DNA of 64,000 bases from Hallerella sp963652365 (lineage in GTDB: Bacteria; Fibrobacterota; Fibrobacteria; Fibrobacterales; Fibrobacteraceae), in assembly GCA_963652365.1 (NCBI GenBank), contig CAVJTH010000005.1:32546-96545 (forward strand), in the 5' to 3' direction. How positions within the stretch are numbered: the first letter of the stretch is position 1; the number at the start of each line of letters is the position of its first letter. A model generated the notes under the pieces. The model was given only the letters and a program-made list of their open reading frames with translations. It was not told where the DNA came from and searched no databases. The position numbers and the translations under genes are program-made. Of the stretch, positions 35,682-44,199 are shown piece by piece.

Positions 35682-37202
35682 CTACATCTTGAATCCCAGC
35701 CCCTCCAGGTTCTTCTCGATCTGTTTTTCGAGGTCGTGGCTCCTCTCGAACATCCGGGAGAGTTCGGCGGTGAGGCGGGTCATTTTCTCTTCGAAGGGTT
35801 CGTCGTCTTCTTCGGCGTCGGCGATTCCCACGTAGCGGCCGGGGGTCAGGATGTAGTCCTGCTTCGCGATGTCTTCGGTTTTCACCACGGCGCAGAATCC
35901 CTTTTCGTTTTCCAGCTTGCCGGCATCGAATTGTACAAATGCGTCCGAGAGTTTCTGGATGTCTTCGTCGCTAAGGTCGCGGTGCTTGCGGTCCACCATG
36001 TGGCCCATGTTGCGGGCATCGACAAAGAGCGTCTTGCCGCGCTGCTTTTTGTTCTTGGCGAGGAACCAGAGGGTCACGGGGATGGTCACGCTGTAAAAGA
36101 GCTGGGTGGGCATGGCCACGATGCCTTCGACAAGGTCCGCCTCGATGATGTTCCTGCGGATTTCGTCTTCGCCGCCGGAGCTGGTGCTGAGCGCGCCGTT
36201 GGCGAGCACGAGACCGATTTTGCCGCTCGGGGCGAGGTGGTGGATCATGTGCTCGATCCAGGCGTAGTTCGCGTTGCTTGCCGGCGGCAGGCCGTATTTC
36301 CAGCGCGCGTCGTCCTTTAGCGATTCCTGTCCCCAGGGGTGGTAGTTGAACGGCGGGTTCGCCAGGATGAAGTCCGCTTTCAGGGTGGGGTGCAGGTCGT
36401 TTGCGAATGTGTCCGCCTGGTAGGGGCCGAAGTTCGCGTCGATGCCGCGGATGGCCATGTTCATCTTCGCCATTTTCCAGGTGTCGGCGTTTGCCTCTTG
36501 CCCGTAAACGGAGATGGCGCCTCGCTTGTGGCTGTGGGCCTCGATAAACTTGGCGCTCTGCACGAACATGCCGCCCGAACCGCAGGCGGGGTCGTACACG
36601 CGGCAGTTCTCGTAGGGCTTGAGGATTTCGACAAGGGTGCGCACGATGCACGACGGCGTGTAGAATTCGCCGCCCTTCTGGCCTTCGACCGCTGCAAACT
36701 GCGCGATGCAATATTCGTAGGCGCGGCCCAGCAGGTCCTTGCTTTCTTCCACATCGCTCATGTCGATGTTGTTCGTAAAGATGTCCACCACGTCGCCCAA
36801 CACCTTCTTGTCCAGATCCGGGTTTGCGTAATTCTTGGGGAGCACATTCTTGAGCGTCTTGTTTTCGTTTTCGATAAGCTGCATCGCGGTGTCGATCACC
36901 ATGCCGATTTCGGGCTTGTGGGCGTTTGCCGCGATGTGTTCCCAGCGGGCCTTTGACGGCACAAAGAAGACGTTCTCTTCCATGTAGGCGTCCCGGTCGT
37001 TTTCGAATCCGTCGCCCTCTTCTACCAGAGTCCTGTAGCGGCGCTCGAACGCGCACGAAATGTAGCGTAAAAAGATAAGCCCGATAATCACCTTGCGGTA
37101 TTCCGCGGCGGGGATATGCCCCCACAGGATGCAGGCTGCGTCCCAAATCTGCTTTTCGAATCCGATATTCGCCTGAGTCGTTTTTTTGGTAGGTTTTGCC
37201 AT
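35682..37202 (-). CDS. hsdM: Type I restriction enzyme, M (methyltransferase) subunit
   Basis: A 506-residue N6-adenine methyltransferase subunit. The N-terminal HsdM_N domain opens with FEKQIWDAACILWG. The catalytic part has motif I VYDPACGSGGMFV near residue 205 and motif IV ILANPPFNY near 280, both standard. It modifies DNA together with HsdS and protects the host from the HsdR endonuclease. A good AGGA precedes the start. It is the first gene of the minus-strand island, with the AAA gene directly after. Confidence 0.95.
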   Translation of the reverse strand: MAKPTKKTTQANIGFEKQIWDAACILWGHIPAAEYRKVIIGLIFLRYISCAFERRYRTLVEEGDGFENDRDAYMEENVFFVPSKARWEHIAANAHKPEIGMVIDTAMQLIENENKTLKNVLPKNYANPDLDKKVLGDVVDIFTNNIDMSDVEESKDLLGRAYEYCIAQFAAVEGQKGGEFYTPSCIVRTLVEILKPYENCRVYDPACGSGGMFVQSAKFIEAHSHKRGAISVYGQEANADTWKMAKMNMAIRGIDANFGPYQADTFANDLHPTLKADFILANPPFNYHPWGQESLKDDARWKYGLPPASNANYAWIEHMIHHLAPSGKIGLVLANGALSTSSGGEDEIRRNIIEADLVEGIVAMPTQLFYSVTIPVTLWFLAKNKKQRGKTLFVDARNMGHMVDRKHRDLSDEDIQKLSDAFVQFDAGKLENEKGFCAVVKTEDIAKQDYILTPGRYVGIADAEEDDEPFEEKMTRLTAELSRMFERSHDLEKQIEKNLEGLGFKM

Positions 37203-37278
37203 AAAGAATTCCTGATTTATACGGAAAAAATAGAAATCCGCGTGGAATTTTTAAATTGAAGGCAAAACCGAGGTGCCC

Positions 37279-37602
37279 ATGATCGACGAACGCTCTACCC
37301 TTGTTTACGTTAGCGGCCAAGGCCGCATTGACGCTCCGAAACTGCAGCCCGAACGTCCGAAAACAGACGGCATCGCGCGCATTGCGCTGAAACGCCTCGG
37401 CGGGAACAAAATGGCGAGCGTCATCTCCGGACTGGACCTGGACGAAGCCTCTCTCGCGGAACTCGGGCGCGAACTCAAGCGCAAGTGCGGCACCGGCGGA
37501 ACCGTGAAAAATTTCGTGATTGAAATCCAGGGCGACAAGCGAAGCGTTCTGAAAGCGGAACTCGAAAGGCGCGGCTTCCGGGTGAAGCTCGCCGGCGGAT
37601 AG
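37279..37602 (+). CDS. yciH: SUI1/eIF1-like translation factor (YciH)
   Basis: A protein of about 107 residues of the bacterial YciH group, related to eukaryotic eIF1, which affects start-codon selection in vitro. It matches the family well: LVYVSGQGRIDAPK, RPKTDGIARI, VISGLDLDEASLAELGRELKR, KCGTGGTVK and VIEIQGDKR near the C terminus, ending KLAGG. ATG 37279 is chosen because an AGG lies five bases upstream; a GTG at 37273 would add two residues. It is the only plus-strand gene between the hsd island and tRNA-Asn. Confidence 0.93.
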   Translation: MIDERSTLVYVSGQGRIDAPKLQPERPKTDGIARIALKRLGGNKMASVISGLDLDEASLAELGRELKRKCGTGGTVKNFVIEIQGDKRSVLKAELERRGFRVKLAGG

Positions 37603-37660
37603 CTTTTTCCTCTGGCTCTGTCGGGCTTTCCCGGCAATTTCTGGCTTGCAGATCAAAATA

Positions 37661-37690
37661 AAAAAGACCTCGCCGAGCGAAGTCTTTTTT
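37661..37690 (-). terminator. Intrinsic terminator after tRNA-Asn
   Basis: On the minus strand a stem (AAAAAAGAC with GTCTTTTTT) around a GC-rich inner stem is followed by TTTATTTT. It lies directly downstream of tRNA-Asn. Confidence 0.6.
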
Positions 37691-37691
37691 A

Positions 37692-37764
37692 CTGCCTCAA
37701 CTGGACTCGAACCAGTGACAACCTGATTAACAGTCAGGGGCTCTACCAACTGAGCTATGAGGCA
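37692..37764 (-). tRNA. tRNA-Asn(GTT)
   Basis: Reads TGCCTCATAGCTCAGTTGG onward on the minus strand, with a seven-base acceptor stem TGCCTCA/TGAGGCA, anticodon loop CTGTTAA (anticodon GTT), T-loop GTTCGAGTC and discriminator G. Length 73. Confidence 0.95.
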
Positions 37765-37802
37765 TTGGAGTGACCCAAATATATAAAAGCGGAAATTTTC
37801 TG

Positions 37803-38798
37803 TCAAGGGGTGTCGAACGATTTTTTTTGCCTTTCCCGCGCTTTTTCGCGAGCGGTCTTGCCGATGATGTTCAGGTTCTTCCACCGGACGAGCTTGACCC
37901 TGTTCCCGTTTTCGTCGTAAACGGCGATGTCCTTCGTGTTGATCGCCTGGAGAAGCGCCTGCATCCGGGAAACGGCTTTCTGCGCGGTTTCGATCATTTC
38001 CTTTTCGGCAAGCAGGCTCTTGCCGACTTTGCCGCTTTCGACAGCTTGAATCAGCGAATCGATCTTCGAAATCTCCTGCGACAGGCTTTCTAGGCCGGAC
38101 TTGGCCGTTTCGAGGGAACTTTTCGCCTGGGCGTTGACGACGTGGAACGCGGAATCCGCGGAGCTTGCCGTCTTTTCGATGGCTTCGGATGCGGCGGTCG
38201 CCTGGTCGAGAACTCCGCGCAGCTTCTTGTTCCCGAGAACGGCAGTCCGTTCCAGGTTTTCTAGCAGGGTTTCGACGGCCTCTTCGGAGTCCTTGAACTT
38301 TTCGACGACGCCCGGCGTGGAATCCGTACCGGCAAGGATCGCTTCGACGAGATGCTGCATGTTGATTGCCTGGTCGCGAATGTCCGCGATGAACCGCAGC
38401 GATTCCGTAATGCCCGGGACAAACTCCCCGCGAAAGACATGGTCCTTGGGAAGGATGTCTCCGGTTCGCGGACGGATAAGCTCGATTCGGCGACCGCCCA
38501 TCAGCGCAAAGGCCGCGTTGCGGAAGCGGGTCCCTTCGCGGAGCGTGACCGGTTCGTTGAAAATGACCGTGATGCGCGACCTGTCGCCAAGCCACTTGAC
38601 GCTTCCCACATGACCGATTTCGTAGCCGTTTTCGGTAACGGGGTCTTCGGGAGAAAGCGCGCCGAGTTCCTCGAAGTCGATGAGCGCCTGCGAGGACGTT
38701 TCGCGGTGTGCGCGCCACATCCCGACGCTCACGCCGGCGAGAATGCAGACGATTGCGCCAAGGGAGATGTAGCCGAACGCCTTGTCAGAAATTTTCAT
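37803..38798 (-). CDS. MlaD/MCE-domain protein
   Basis: A 331-residue inner-membrane-anchored protein of the MCE (mammalian cell entry) family, which in MlaD forms rings that carry phospholipids between membranes. One N-terminal helix (about residues 9-27) is followed by an MCE-like domain (about 35-120) with IGHVGSVKWLGDRSRITVIF and GTRFRNAAFALMGGRRIELI, then a long coiled-coil stretch to about 290. The ATG has a TATATT box ending nine bases before it and no Shine-Dalgarno, which suggests a leaderless mRNA. MlaE and MlaF partners are not in the window. tRNA-Asn follows in the same direction. Confidence 0.78.
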   Translation of the reverse strand: MKISDKAFGYISLGAIVCILAGVSVGMWRAHRETSSQALIDFEELGALSPEDPVTENGYEIGHVGSVKWLGDRSRITVIFNEPVTLREGTRFRNAAFALMGGRRIELIRPRTGDILPKDHVFRGEFVPGITESLRFIADIRDQAINMQHLVEAILAGTDSTPGVVEKFKDSEEAVETLLENLERTAVLGNKKLRGVLDQATAASEAIEKTASSADSAFHVVNAQAKSSLETAKSGLESLSQEISKIDSLIQAVESGKVGKSLLAEKEMIETAQKAVSRMQALLQAINTKDIAVYDENGNRVKLVRWKNLNIIGKTAREKARERQKKSFDTP

Positions 38799-38892
38799 AC
38801 AGGGTGAATATAATTTTTTGAAGGCGGAATATCATCGTCCGGCAAATCGAATTTCGAGCGAAAGCCGGCAAAAGCTTTCGGGAGCGGAAAGT

Positions 38893-40644
38893 TCATCGCT
38901 CCGCGACACGGTTCCGTCCATTCTTCTTTGCGTCGTAAAGCGCCTTGTCCAGCCGCAAAAAGAGTCCCTTGTAGGTGTCTTTCGCCTTGGCTTCGGTGAT
39001 GCCGACGCTGATCGTCAGTTTCCTTAGCGGGGAAAAGTCTGCGGTCTCGACCTGGTGCCGGATGCGTTCCGCGAGAATTCGCGCCCCGTTCAGGTTCGTG
39101 TTCGGCAGAATGCACACAAATTCTTCGCCGCCCCAGCGTCCGAGAACGTCGCCCGAGCGGATCGACGCGCCGACGAGCTTCGAAAGACTGGAAAGAACAT
39201 GGTCGCCGACGTTGTGCCCATAGGAGTCGTTGACCTTCTTGAAAAAGTCGATGTCGTACATGAGCACGGAAAAGTCTCCATCGGCGCGGCGCTTTCCCAG
39301 TTCGTATTCCAGGATCTCGTTGATCTTCCGGCGGTTGAACAGATGCGTCAGCTGGTCGTGTTCCGCCAGGTCGGAAAGCTGGAAGATTGTCCTGTTCAGG
39401 TCGTCGGTCGTCGCTTCGAGAAAGGTTACCAGCCGGTCCGAAAGGGGAATGCTCTTTTTCTTCGCCTCGATAGTCTTGTCGGTGATGGGATTGGGAACGC
39501 GGGAAAGATCGGGCTTGCCTTCCCGGAAGGCGACGGCGACGATGGACGAATTGAGAACGCCTCCGCCGTCTTTCGTCAAGAGAACTTCGCCGCTTCCGTA
39601 GCTGATACAGGGTTCGGGAACGATTCCCGAAAAATACTGCAGTTCGCGTTGCGCCTTTCGGTTGCCCATGAAGAGCTGCCGGTTGGCGCAGGCGTAGATC
39701 AGGATGGCTTCGGGCCGAAACCGGGCGATCGCGTTTGCCGAGGAGAGCGTCTCGCAGAGAAGATATTCCGGTTTCGAGTAGGAAAGATAGACCTTGCGCC
39801 CTTTCTCGATTGCGCTGGAAAACGCGAGCTTTCCGTCGGGCGTGTAGCGGAAGGGGAGCTTTGCCAGATGCAGGGAACCGTTTTTAGCGAGGAGCGGAAA
39901 CGCGCAGGCGTTGACGTTGAAAAAATCGTTGAACTGGACATCCAGATACTTTTCGTAGAGCTGCGAGACCGGAAGATTGTCGATGGAAGAGACGATCCCG
40001 TTCGAATCGCTGTCCGTAACGACGTGCTCGATGCCGAGAGGCTTCCACCCGAGGCTGTATGTCGTCTTGATTTCGAGTTCCTTTCCGCTGAAGGCGACCA
40101 GGAGAATTCCCCTGTCGTAGATAGCCTTGGACGTAAAGATCCGGGAACAGTCCTTGTGCAGGCTGGGCGTGCCGGCGAGAGCGCCGAAAATGGGAGTGTT
40201 CGGATAGTGAAAGTTCAGTTCCTTCAGAAATTGCGTCGGGCATAGCTGGATGCTGCTCGAAAGGTAGAGAATGCCCTTGAGGTCCGGAACGCCTTGAAGC
40301 TGGTGCGCGACGGCGGAACCGAGCGCCGTCATGTCCTTGTCGTGGCAATCCGCTTCGAGAACGCTGACGGATGCGCTTGAAAGCAGAAACAGCGAAATCC
40401 TTGTACGTTCCTGGCATGGGAGCGTCTTCGCGAGCTTTCCGAAAGTCGTCATGCCGACGATCTTTGCCTTGGGGAGCCTTTTCTGGATGCGTCCGATTTC
40501 CGCTTCGAGGAATTCCTTTCGGCAAATCGGTTCGTGAACGATTACCAGACAGTCGCTCGCTGCGAGATAGTCGGGGTCTTTCGCTATGGCGGAAAGCGTC
40601 CTGTCCAAGGCGTTTTCGGGAATGTCGTATGTTCGCTGGATCAT
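38893..40644 (-). CDS. FIST-sensor diguanylate cyclase
   Basis: A 583-residue protein in which a FIST N/C sensor domain (about residues 25-380) is joined to a GGDEF domain (about 415-580). FIST domains are thought to bind small ligands such as amino acids; visible features are LFLLSSASVSVLE, ILYLSSSIQLC, FGALAGTPSLH and GSGEVLLTKDGGG. The cyclase part has YDIDFFKKVNDSYGH and GGEEF near residue 507, with RSGD at the I-site, so it should make c-di-GMP and be inhibited by it. No membrane helix is present, so it is cytoplasmic. It is divergent from argG and its -10 box implies a near-leaderless mRNA. Confidence 0.85.
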   Translation of the reverse strand: MIQRTYDIPENALDRTLSAIAKDPDYLAASDCLVIVHEPICRKEFLEAEIGRIQKRLPKAKIVGMTTFGKLAKTLPCQERTRISLFLLSSASVSVLEADCHDKDMTALGSAVAHQLQGVPDLKGILYLSSSIQLCPTQFLKELNFHYPNTPIFGALAGTPSLHKDCSRIFTSKAIYDRGILLVAFSGKELEIKTTYSLGWKPLGIEHVVTDSDSNGIVSSIDNLPVSQLYEKYLDVQFNDFFNVNACAFPLLAKNGSLHLAKLPFRYTPDGKLAFSSAIEKGRKVYLSYSKPEYLLCETLSSANAIARFRPEAILIYACANRQLFMGNRKAQRELQYFSGIVPEPCISYGSGEVLLTKDGGGVLNSSIVAVAFREGKPDLSRVPNPITDKTIEAKKKSIPLSDRLVTFLEATTDDLNRTIFQLSDLAEHDQLTHLFNRRKINEILEYELGKRRADGDFSVLMYDIDFFKKVNDSYGHNVGDHVLSSLSKLVGASIRSGDVLGRWGGEEFVCILPNTNLNGARILAERIRHQVETADFSPLRKLTISVGITEAKAKDTYKGLFLRLDKALYDAKKNGRNRVAER

Positions 40645-40799
40645 TATGAATAAAATAATCTTCTTTCCCGAAAATCAATCGATGTGCGAAAAATAATATG
40701 CGCTCGGTCACGATTTCTCTTGAATTTGCGCGAAATTTCGGGTGCCTTGGACCTAAATTGTTTTATATTTGCTATATCAAATTTTTCAAAGGACATAAA

Positions 40800-42074
40800 A
40801 TGGCAAAAGTTGCTAAGAATTCCAGGAAAAAGGTCGTTCTCGCCTACAGTGGCGGACTGGATACATCCGTAATCATCCCGTGGCTGAAGGAAAACTACGA
40901 TTGCGAAGTCATCGCGTTCGCGGCGGATCTGGGCCAGAACGATTTCCCGAGCGAAGAAGCCCTGGAAAAGAAGGCTCTTGCGACGGGCGCTTCGAAGTGC
41001 TACGTGCTCGACCTGAAGAAGGAATTTCTGGAAGACTATGTCTGGCCGACGGTTCGCGCCGGCGCGAAGTACGAAGGCACCTATCTCCTGGGGACATCCT
41101 TTGCGCGTCCGCTGATCGCGAAGTACCAGGTGAAGATTGCCCAGATGGAAGGCGCCTACGCGGTTGCCCACGGGGCGACCGGCAAGGGAAACGACCAGGT
41201 CCGTTTTGAATTGACATACGCCGCGCTGGATCCGTCGCTCGCGGTAATCGCGCCGTGGAAGGACGCGAAGTGGGAATTCCATGACCGCGAAGGCATGATC
41301 GACTATCTCGATGCACGCGGCATTCCGCATTCCGGCATCTCCAAGAAAAAAATCTATTCCGAAGACGGAAACCTGTGGCACCTTTCCCACGAAGGCGGCA
41401 TCCTCGAAGAGCCGGACAAGGAACACAGGTACGACATGCTCAAGCACACGAAGACCTACGAAAAGGCTCCGAACAAGCCGGGCTATGTCACGATTTCCTT
41501 CGAAAAGGGAAATCCGGTCGCTCTCGACGGCAAGAAGATGGGCGCGGTGGAACTTCTCGAAAAGCTGAACGCGATCGGTGGCGAACACGCTTGCGGCCTG
41601 ATCGACATCGTCGAAGACCGCCTGGTCGGCCTCAAGAGCCGTGGCGTGTACGAAACTCCGGGCGGCACCCTGCTTTACAAGGCTCACGAATGCCTGGAAC
41701 AGCTCGTTCTCGACAAGGAAACGATGTTCGAAAAGCAGAAGATGGCGATGACGTATGCGAACCTCGTCTATAACGGCGAATGGTTCACCCCGCTCCGCCA
41801 GGCGATGGATGCCTTTATCGCGGAAACCCAGAAGGTGGTGACCGGCGACGTCCGTCTGAAGCTCTACAAGGGGAATGTCATCCCGGCGGGCATGAAGAGC
41901 CCCTACAGCCTCTACGACATGGATCTCGGCGGCTTCTCCGACGTGGAAATGTACGACCAGAAGGACGCTTCGGGATTTATCCGCTGCTTTGGCCTTCCGC
42001 TGAAAACGCGCGCGCTCCTGCTCGGCAAGAAGACGAACGTCGATTTCGGCAAGGCAAACGTCAAGAAGAAATAG
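40800..42074 (+). CDS. argG: Argininosuccinate synthase
   Basis: Joins citrulline and aspartate using ATP, the penultimate step of arginine synthesis. The 424-residue product starts MAKVAKNSRKK and then has the ATP pyrophosphatase P-loop AYSGGLDTSV, followed by GTSFARPLIAK and GATGKGNDQVRFE. The start at 40800 is preceded by AAGGA at the right distance. A terminator follows directly. It lies opposite to the FIST-GGDEF gene, and a TATATT-type box precedes it. Confidence 0.96.
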   Translation: MAKVAKNSRKKVVLAYSGGLDTSVIIPWLKENYDCEVIAFAADLGQNDFPSEEALEKKALATGASKCYVLDLKKEFLEDYVWPTVRAGAKYEGTYLLGTSFARPLIAKYQVKIAQMEGAYAVAHGATGKGNDQVRFELTYAALDPSLAVIAPWKDAKWEFHDREGMIDYLDARGIPHSGISKKKIYSEDGNLWHLSHEGGILEEPDKEHRYDMLKHTKTYEKAPNKPGYVTISFEKGNPVALDGKKMGAVELLEKLNAIGGEHACGLIDIVEDRLVGLKSRGVYETPGGTLLYKAHECLEQLVLDKETMFEKQKMAMTYANLVYNGEWFTPLRQAMDAFIAETQKVVTGDVRLKLYKGNVIPAGMKSPYSLYDMDLGGFSDVEMYDQKDASGFIRCFGLPLKTRALLLGKKTNVDFGKANVKKK

Positions 42075-42093
42075 TTCATCCAAGTTGGAATAC

Positions 42094-42124
42094 AAAAAGG
42101 CTCCGCACCGTGCGGAGTCTTTTT
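42094..42124 (+). terminator. Intrinsic terminator after argG
   Basis: A 14-bp stem (GGCTCCGCA with TGCGGAGTC and flanking A/T pairs) with a three-base loop and a T run on the plus strand. Confidence 0.75.
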
Positions 42125-42201
42125 GTATATGCAATAAAGGTCTTTCCCCCTCTTGTGCGATTCCATTCGGAAGAATAGAAACCTTTCTCGTAGGAGGCCA
42201 T

Positions 42202-43607
42202 ATGGAACAGGCAACGACGAAACGCATTTCGACAGGCCATGTCGTGAAGATTACGCTGGCCGCGACGCTGGGTGGATTTCTTTTCGGGTTCGATTCGTCC
42301 GTTATCAACGGGGCGAACGGAGCGCTCCAGGTTCATTTCGCCATGAGCGATTCCCTGCTCGGTCTTTCGGTCGCGCTTTCGCTGATCGGGGCGGCTGTCG
42401 GCGCCTTCTTTGCGGGTCGCCTGGCAGATGCGTTTGGCCGTGTACGCTGCATGGTTGCGGCTTCGGTGCTCTTCTTGGCGAGCGCAATCGGGTCGGGCAT
42501 TCCCTTCGGGATTCCCGACTTTATCGTCTGGCGCGTGATAGGCGGTCTGGGAGTCGGCATGGCGAGCATCATCGCGCCGATCTACATCGCGGAAACGGCA
42601 CCGGCGAAGTGGCGCGGACGGCTTGGATCCATGCAGCAGTTTGCGATTGTCATTGGAATCTTTGTCGCGCTGCTTTCGAACTACGTGATAGTCCGGATGG
42701 CGGGATCGGCGGGAAACACGCTCGTCGGAAACTTCAAGGCGTGGCAGATCATGTTCTGGGTCGAGATCTTGCCGGCGATTCTGTATGGCGTGGCCGCGCT
42801 TCGGCTACCGGAATCTCCGCGGTTCCTGATTTCGCAGGGGCGCTTGGACGAAGCGAAGAGGGTCTTCGAAAGGATCAGTTCCGAAAACGTGGAAGAACGA
42901 GTTCGGACGGTGCAGAAATCCTTTGACAGGAAAAGACGGAGCCACCTTTCCGATCTGATCGAAACGCTCGCCAGCGGCAAGAAACGAATCGCCCCGATTC
43001 TCTGGGCGGGTCTCGGGCTCGCCGTTCTCCAGCAGTTCGTCGGGATCAACGTCATTTTCTATTACGGGACAATGCTCTGGCAGAGCGTGGGATTTGGCGA
43101 AAGCGACGCGTTTTTTTCGAGCCTCGTCAACAGCGGAATCAACCTGGTGATGACCATCGTCGCGATTCTTCTCATCGACAAGATTGGGCGCAAGTCCCTG
43201 CTTCTGGTTGGAAGCGTCGGGATGAGCGTTACGCTGGGCATCCTTTCCCTGTGCTTTCTTCTTGGTGGCGCGGGTGCGGCTCTCCTCGGACCTGCTTCTG
43301 CGAAGATCGCGCTTGTCGCCGCGAACCTCTATGTCGCCTTCTTGCGGCTACGTGGGGACCTGTCATGTGGGTGATGCTCGGCGAAATGTTCAACAATCGC
43401 ATTCGCGCGATCGCCATTTCGATTTGCGGGCTTGTCCAGTGGCTTGCGAATTTCCTTGTCACGTGGTCCTTCCCCATCTTGACGGGGCGCCATGGAATCG
43501 GGGTCGGACAGACCTACCTGCTCTACACGCTTTTCGCCTTTGCCAGCATTTTCTTCGTGGCGAAGTTCATCCGGGAGACGAACGGAAAGACTCTCGAAGA
43601 AATGTAA
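42202..43607 (+). pseudogene. MFS sugar-porter transporter, frameshifted near the C terminus
   Basis: A sugar-porter transporter of the xylose/glucose-symporter type: GGFLFGFDSSVINGA at the start, then GRLADAFGR, RVIGGLGVGMASI, PESPRFL, and QQFVGINVIFYYG. The first frame ends at 43374 after a run of unrelated residues. The rest, ATWGPVMWVMLGEMFNNRIRA through NGKTLEEM, is intact in another frame to 43607. The two fit together with one base missing around 43340-43344, and the rejoined protein would be about 468 residues, normal for the family. It has a strong AGGAGG at the start. A sequencing error is as likely as a real pseudogene. Confidence 0.8.
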
Positions 43608-43664
43608 AATCCAACGCTCCGGAAAATCCCCGGGGTTCGCTTCGAAAGGCATTTGCCCGATGTT

Positions 43665-44162
43665 TTACAGCCTGTGGAAAAAGAGCCTCAGGTCTTCGAA
43701 CGAACCGTCGTTCTTGCGGTAGCACTCCGGGATGGTGCCGAGACTTTCGAATCCCAGCCTTTCGTATAGGCGAATCGCAGAGACGTTGGACTTGACGACC
43801 GCGTTGAACTGGAGAACGCGATACCCGAGCCTTTTTCCCTGGGCGAGACTGTCTTCGACGAGACTCTTGCCGATTCCCTGGCCTCTGGCTTCCCGGGCGA
43901 CCGCATAGCTCGCGTTGGCGATTGTCGCGCAGCGTCCGATGTTGTTCGGGTGCAAGATGTACAGCCCCAGAATCTTTCCGCCGACTTCGGCGATTGCGGT
44001 GTGGTCTTGCGCCGCGAAAAAATGTTCCGCTTCGCTGTCCGTGTCGAATCCGGTTTCTTGGGGAAAGGCGTCTGCCGCTTCGACGACTTCGTTCCAGATG
44101 GCCCGCATCGCGGGAATGTCTTGTGGCCTGAATGGGCGAATGGTCGCTTCGCTTGTTTTCAT
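43665..44162 (-). CDS. GNAT-family N-acetyltransferase
   Basis: A 165-residue acetyltransferase with the acetyl-CoA loop ARGQGIGKSLVED near residue 92 and a C-terminal motif VSAIRLYERLGFESLGT, as in phosphinothricin- and RimJ-type GNATs. Acceptor unknown. The start at 44162 gives the standard IRPFRPQDIPAMRAIWNE N terminus; a frame extension to 44357 is shadow. A TAGCTT box ends seven bases before the ATG with no Shine-Dalgarno. It lies convergent with the transporter. Confidence 0.85.
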   Translation of the reverse strand: MKTSEATIRPFRPQDIPAMRAIWNEVVEAADAFPQETGFDTDSEAEHFFAAQDHTAIAEVGGKILGLYILHPNNIGRCATIANASYAVAREARGQGIGKSLVEDSLAQGKRLGYRVLQFNAVVKSNVSAIRLYERLGFESLGTIPECYRKNDGSFEDLRLFFHRL

Positions 44163-44199
44163 GGGCTCTAAGCTAGAATTTTTTGCGCGATGTCGTCGC

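Noticed and set aside
35971..38718. A 915-residue minus-strand frame
   Set aside because: It crosses hsdM, yciH, tRNA-Asn and the MCE gene in another frame and has Arg-rich shadow composition.
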